Positions 42,683-46,385 of a stretch of DNA of 46,385 nt are shown piece by piece. The stretch is from Azoarcus sp031556475 (GTDB lineage Bacteria > Pseudomonadota > Gammaproteobacteria > Burkholderiales > Rhodocyclaceae). The notes below the pieces were generated by a model that did not search any database, was not told where the DNA came from, and was given only the letters and a program-made list of their open reading frames with translations. The stretch covers positions 1 to 46,385 of the forward strand of contig JAVBSY010000019.1 of NCBI GenBank assembly GCA_031556475.1, written 5' to 3'. Every line of letters starts with the position of its first letter. The first letter of the stretch is position 1. Both the position numbers and the translations under genes were made by a program.

Positions 42683-42779
42683 TCCGCATCCGCCCTGTCG
42701 TCCGCGCGAGTCCGGCCATAAGCCGGGCTTGGCGCTTTCCCGCCCGCGAAGGCCATCCCTCAGATCACCCGAGACGATC

Positions 42780-45290
42780 ATGTCCGAACCGCAACAGCCG
42801 CAGAACCCATCCAATCAACCCGAGCCGGCCGACAACCGCTACGACGAATCCAGCATCCAGCAGTTGGAGGGGTTGGAGGCGGTGCGCAAGCGCCCCGGCA
42901 TGTACATCGGCGATACCTCGGACGGTACCGGCTTGCATCACATGGTGTTCGAAGTCGTCGACAACGCCATCGACGAAGCGCTCGCCGGCCATTGCGACGA
43001 CATCGTCATCACCATCCACGCCGACAGTTCCATCTCCGTCACCGACAACGGGCGCGGCATCCCCGTCGGTGTGAAAATGGACGACAAGCACGAGCCCAAG
43101 CGCAGCGCGGCCGAAATCGTCATGTGCGTGCTCCACGCCGGCGGCAAGTTCAACCAGAACAGCTACAAGGTATCCGGTGGCCTGCACGGCGTCGGCGTCT
43201 CCTGCGTCAATGCGCTGTCCAAATGGCTGCGCCTGACCATCCGGCGCGACGGCAAGCGGCACTTCCTCGAATTCCATCGCGGCGCGGTGCAAGAGCGCGT
43301 CATCGAAATCGTCGATGGCGTCGAAACCAGCCCGCTGAAAATACTCGGCGACTCCACCCGCAACGGCACCGAAGTGCATTTTCTTGCCGACGACGAAATC
43401 TTCGGCAACATCGAATTCCACTACGACATCCTCGCCAAGCGCCTGCGCGAACTCTCCTTCCTCAATAACGGCGTCAAGATCCGGTTGGTGGATCAGTGCA
43501 CCGGCAAGGAAGAAAACTTCGCCTTCGCTGGCGGCGTGAAAGGCTTCGTCGAATACATCAACCGCGCCAAGAGCGTGCTCCACCCCACCGTCTTTTATGC
43601 CGAGGGCACCACCCGCATCGCCACTGGCGCCGGGCACGACGCCGAAATGGCCGTGGAAGTCGCCATGCAGTGGAACGACAGCTACGCCGAACAGGTGCTC
43701 TGCTTCACCAACAACATCCCGCAGGCGGACGGCGGCACCCACCTCACCGGCCTGCGCGCGGCGATGACCCGCGTCATCAACAAATACATCGAAGAAAACG
43801 AAATCGCCAAAAAGGCCAAAGTCGACATCACCGGCGACGACATGCGCGAAGGCCTCGCCTGCGTGCTCTCGGTCAAGATGCCCGACCCCAAGTTCGCCAG
43901 CCAGACCAAGATGAAGCTCGTATCGAGTGAGGCCCGGCCAGCGGTGGAAGAAGTCGTCGCCAACAAGCTCAGCGACTTTCTCCTCGAAAACCCCATCGAC
44001 GCCCGCACCATCTGCGCCAAGATCGTCGAGGCTGCGCGCGCGCGCGACGCCGCGCGCAAAGCGCGCGAAATGACCCGCCGCAAGGGCGTGCTCGACGGCG
44101 TGGGCCTGCCCGGCAAGCTTGCCGATTGCCAGGAAAAAGATCCCGCCCTGTGCGAGCTCTACCTGGTCGAGGGCGATTCCGCCGGTGGTTCCGCCAAGCA
44201 GGGCCGCGACCGTAAGTTCCAGGCCATCCTGCCGCTCAAGGGCAAAATCCTGAATGTCGAAAAAGCCCGCTTCGACAAGCTCCTGCAAAGCCAGGAAATC
44301 GCCACCCTCATCACCGCGCTCGGCACCAGCATCGGCAAGGACGACTACAAACCCGAAAAGCTGCGCTACCACCGCATCATCCTGATGACCGACGCCGACG
44401 TCGACGGCGCTCACATCCGCACGCTGCTTCTCACCTTCTTCTACCGCCAGATGCCCGAACTGGTCGAACGCGGCCACATCTACATTGCCCAGCCGCCGCT
44501 GTACAAAATCAAGCACGGCAAGAACGAGATCTACATCAAGGACGACCACGAACTCAACGGCCACCTGCTCAAGCTCGCGCTGGACGGCGCCGCGCTCCTC
44601 CCGAGCGAAGGCGCGACCCCCATCGCCGATGAAGCGCTGGCCGGCCTCGCCCGCTCCTACCTCCTCGCCGAAGCCGTCATCCGCCGGCTCGCCAGCTACA
44701 TCGATCCCGAAATCCTGCAAGCCATGCTGGCCCACGATATCGGCATCGATCTGGAAAACGAGGCCACCGCCCGCGACTCCGCCGCGCGCATCCAGCCCCA
44801 CCTGCCCGAAGGGCTGCAAATCCGCGCCGAATACCACGACGAAACCGAAGGCTGGCGCCTCGCCATCGAGCGCCTGCATCATGGCAACCGCAAATTCGGC
44901 TGGATCGAAACCGACTTCCTCGTCTCCGGCGACTACCGCACCATCCGCAACGCCGCCGAAGCCATCACCGGCCTCATCGGCCCCGGCGCTGAAATCCGCC
45001 GTGGCGAAAAACGACAGACTATCGCCCGCTTCGCCGATGCCATCGCCTGGCTGCTGGCCGAAGTCGAACGCGGCCTGACCAAGCAGCGCTACAAAGGCCT
45101 TGGCGAAATGAACCCCGAGCAGCTATGGGAAACCACGATGGACCCCGGTGTTCGCCGTTTGCTGCGCGTGCAGATTGATGATGCTATCGCTGCGGATGAA
45201 ATTTTTACCACGTTGATGGGCGACAACGTGGAGCCTCGCCGGGCGTTTATTGAGGGGAATGCGCTGTATGCGCAGAATATTGATGTTTGA
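42780..45290 (+). CDS. gyrB: DNA gyrase subunit B
   Basis: GyrB supplies the ATPase and part of the DNA gate of gyrase. The 836-residue product starts MSEPQQPQNPSNQPEPADNR. It has the GHKL ATPase domain (LEAVRKRPGMYIG, DNAIDEALAG, GRGIPVG, GGLHGVGVSCVNALS), the transducer domain, the TOPRIM motif ELYLVEGDSAGGSA and LPLKGKILNVEKAR. The insertion of about 170 residues usual in proteobacterial GyrB and the tail with KQRYKGLGEMNPEQLWETTM are also present. It follows dnaN by 97 bases, with no recF. Codon choice in the middle is strongly GC-rich. Confidence 0.97.
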   Translation: MSEPQQPQNPSNQPEPADNRYDESSIQQLEGLEAVRKRPGMYIGDTSDGTGLHHMVFEVVDNAIDEALAGHCDDIVITIHADSSISVTDNGRGIPVGVKMDDKHEPKRSAAEIVMCVLHAGGKFNQNSYKVSGGLHGVGVSCVNALSKWLRLTIRRDGKRHFLEFHRGAVQERVIEIVDGVETSPLKILGDSTRNGTEVHFLADDEIFGNIEFHYDILAKRLRELSFLNNGVKIRLVDQCTGKEENFAFAGGVKGFVEYINRAKSVLHPTVFYAEGTTRIATGAGHDAEMAVEVAMQWNDSYAEQVLCFTNNIPQADGGTHLTGLRAAMTRVINKYIEENEIAKKAKVDITGDDMREGLACVLSVKMPDPKFASQTKMKLVSSEARPAVEEVVANKLSDFLLENPIDARTICAKIVEAARARDAARKAREMTRRKGVLDGVGLPGKLADCQEKDPALCELYLVEGDSAGGSAKQGRDRKFQAILPLKGKILNVEKARFDKLLQSQEIATLITALGTSIGKDDYKPEKLRYHRIILMTDADVDGAHIRTLLLTFFYRQMPELVERGHIYIAQPPLYKIKHGKNEIYIKDDHELNGHLLKLALDGAALLPSEGATPIADEALAGLARSYLLAEAVIRRLASYIDPEILQAMLAHDIGIDLENEATARDSAARIQPHLPEGLQIRAEYHDETEGWRLAIERLHHGNRKFGWIETDFLVSGDYRTIRNAAEAITGLIGPGAEIRRGEKRQTIARFADAIAWLLAEVERGLTKQRYKGLGEMNPEQLWETTMDPGVRRLLRVQIDDAIAADEIFTTLMGDNVEPRRAFIEGNALYAQNIDV

Positions 45291-45301
45291 GATTTGTAGG
45301 A

Positions 45302-45360
45302 TCCCACGATTGTCTAGATTTTTCCTAAAAGTCTAGATTTCGTGGGAATAAAACTTTTAG
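45302..45360. repeat. Interleaved direct and inverted repeats after gyrB
   Basis: TCCCACGA (45302-45309) pairs with TCGTGGGA (45340-45347), while CTAAAAGT (45325-45332) pairs with ACTTTTAG (45353-45360). The two stems cross, a pseudoknot-like topology if transcribed. The 10-mer GTCTAGATTT also occurs directly at 45312-45321 and 45331-45340. This lies between the gyrB stop and its terminator. Confidence 0.65.
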
Positions 45361-45388
45361 AAGGCCACCTCAACGAGGTGGCTTTTTA
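45361..45388 (+). terminator. Intrinsic terminator after gyrB
   Basis: GCCACCTC (45364-45371) pairs with GAGGTGGC (45375-45382) around AAC, extended by flanking A-T pairs, and is followed by TTTTTATTT. It lies about 75 bases past the gyrB stop. Confidence 0.9.
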
Positions 45389-45483
45389 TTTCCAGGTGCT
45401 TGCGAGTATCGACGGTCATGAAAGTGCAGGAGAAGCATGAGCGCTGGTGTTTGAGAGTCGGAGGCTCCAGGAATCACTACTGT

Positions 45484-46106
45484 ATGGATTGTTCGCTAGT
45501 TGTTCATCTGATCCGGCATGGGGAGAGTGCTGCAAACGCGGGCCAGACTTCCGATGACCCGGCGTCCATTCCCCTGACTGAATTTGGTCTGTCTCAGGCT
45601 GACTACCTGTCGAGCACGCTGTCACCCCCGATAGAATCATTGTTTCACCGTACCTTCGCGCCAAGCAGACGGCTGCCCCGGTGATTTCGCGTTTTCCGGG
45701 GGTGCCGGCCGACGAATGGCCGATTCACGAGTTTACCTGCCTATGCCCCGAGCGCTGCAGGGGCACTACGAGTGCCGAACGGCTCGGTTGGGTGAAGGCA
45801 TATTGGGGCGCAGCAGATCCGGATTATGTCGATGGGCCAGGAGCCGAGTCCTTCGCCGCGTTTTTGGGTCATGTTCAGGGGGCAGTCGACGGGCTGGCGC
45901 TGCTTGCACAACAAGGAGCAGGACAGGTTGCATTGTTCTGGCACGGACAGTTCATTCAGGCGATGCGTTGGCTGATGGGGGAGTCGGGAGTTCCTGTCAA
46001 TCAAAACTTCATGAGAGTCTTTCGTCAGCTTGATCGCGCGAACCCGGTCAGAAACTGCATCAGTATTGTTGTTCGCTACGATGAACAGATGTGGAGGCTT
46101 GCGTAG
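45484..46106 (+). pseudogene. Histidine-phosphatase (phosphoglycerate-mutase-like) gene with a frameshift
   Basis: The first frame starts MDCSLVVHLIRHGESAANAG, with the phosphohistidine motif RHGE, and continues to ADYLSSTLS. The family motif then appears in the next frame as IIVSPYLRAKQTAAPVISRF, running on to the second catalytic His in ALFWHGQFIQAM and a stop at 46106. One added base in the run of five C residues at 45625-45629 would join them. All catalytic residues survive, so the break is either recent or a sequencing error. The intact protein would be about 207 residues. The substrate is unknown; this superfamily includes broad phosphatases. Confidence 0.8.
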
Positions 46107-46198
46107 GTGGCAATGCTGAGTCATCTGCTCGATAGCCTAATGACGAAAATGCAGTCAGTCCCCTCTCCGGCGCACGCAAAATGACTAAGTTATACTTA

Positions 46199-46216
46199 GA
46201 ACCTATCCCAATAGGT
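46199..46216. repeat. Possible left terminal repeat of an IS5-family element
   Basis: GAACCTATCCCAATAGGT lies 36 bases before the transposase ATG and contains the inner inverted repeat ACCTAT/ATAGGT. Position and form fit an IS left end, but the right end is outside the window. Confidence 0.4.
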
Positions 46217-46251
46217 GATAATCACGGTTTAGACTTGAGGAGCACAGGAAG

Positions 46252-46385
46252 ATGTCAGCGCAGTGGGCGTTATCCGAAGCATTGTGGGAGCGAATCAAGC
46301 CGTTGCTGCCGGCCGCGCCGAGCAAGCGCCATCCATTGGGATGCCACCGTCGCCGGGTGGAGAACCGGGCGGCGATGACGGCAAT
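46252..46385 (+). CDS. IS5-family transposase, N-terminus only
   Basis: The 44 codons visible read MSAQWALSEALWERIKPLLP and continue with AAPSKRHPLGCHRR, RVENRAAMTA. This is the N-terminal domain of IS5-group transposases (DUF4096-like, LSEALWERIKPLLP). AGGAAG lies just before the ATG. The gene runs off the window edge, so whether it is intact cannot be judged. Confidence 0.8.
   Translation, partial: MSAQWALSEALWERIKPLLPAAPSKRHPLGCHRRRVENRAAMTA

Noticed and set aside
42765..44882. A 705-codon open frame antisense to gyrB
   Set aside because: It is the mirror of a GC-rich, codon-biased real gene. It contains no recognisable domain and consists of repetitive Gly, Val, Phe and Asp patterns typical of antisense frames.
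1..46385. CRISPR array or further tRNA/rRNA genes
   Set aside because: I saw no regularly spaced repeats and no second cloverleaf. The short repeats found are explained by att, arm or operator sites.

Overview
The window looks like a chromosomal segment of a GC-rich proteobacterium, most probably a betaproteobacterium. The reasons are the block pth-rplY-prs-tRNA-Gln-ispE-lolB-TPR followed by mutM, the pair of M16 peptidase genes placed divergently from ftsYEX, and dnaA-dnaN-gyrB with no recF between dnaN and gyrB. I cannot name a genus from sequence alone.

Layout. 1-18.4 kb is core: peptidyl-tRNA hydrolase (cut by the window edge), L25, PRPP synthetase, tRNA-Gln(UUG), ispE, lolB and a TPR protein on the minus strand; mutM and a dynamin-like GTPase on the plus strand; a minus-strand run M16-M16-rsmD-coaD-fdx; then plus-strand ftsY-ftsE-ftsX and the peroxide-defence pair ahpC-ahpF behind an OxyR-like site. 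18.4-21.4 kb is accessory: a decayed tyrosine-recombinase fragment, a divergent TetR regulator / MFS exporter pair with a clear palindromic operator, and a YaiI/DUF188 gene.

21.47-36.08 kb is a genomic island of about 14.6 kb inserted at the 3' end of mnmE. Both ends carry a 26-bp exact direct repeat inside a 62-bp imperfect repeat that covers the mnmE stop codon, and both ends carry ACTTGGACATA repeats that look like integrase arm sites. The P4-type integrase lies next to mnmE. Cargo is an ICE-type module (STY4528-like replication protein and a second tyrosine recombinase), a type I restriction-modification operon (hsdM-hsdS-NucS-like nuclease-hsdR-M48-type metallohydrolase), and an mqsRA toxin-antitoxin operon whose promoter and MqsA operator lie in the last codons of the integrase gene. 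The island therefore stacks an anti-phage system and a toxin-antitoxin module behind a mobility gene.

36.06-45.3 kb is the replication-origin neighbourhood: mnmE-yidC-yidD-rnpA-rpmH read leftward and dnaA-dnaN-gyrB read rightward from a roughly 300-bp AT-richer spacer with degenerate DnaA boxes. After gyrB come a compact set of interleaved repeats, a terminator, a histidine-phosphatase gene broken by a one-base frameshift, and the first 134 bases of an IS5-family transposase gene running off the window.

The most notable items are the mnmE-linked island with both ends readable, the nuclease and metallohydrolase built into the type I operon, the extra C-terminal domain on HsdS, the int/mqsRA overlap, and the relic integrase outside the island, which points to repeated insertion at this locus. 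I did not find a CRISPR array or any system that is plainly without precedent.
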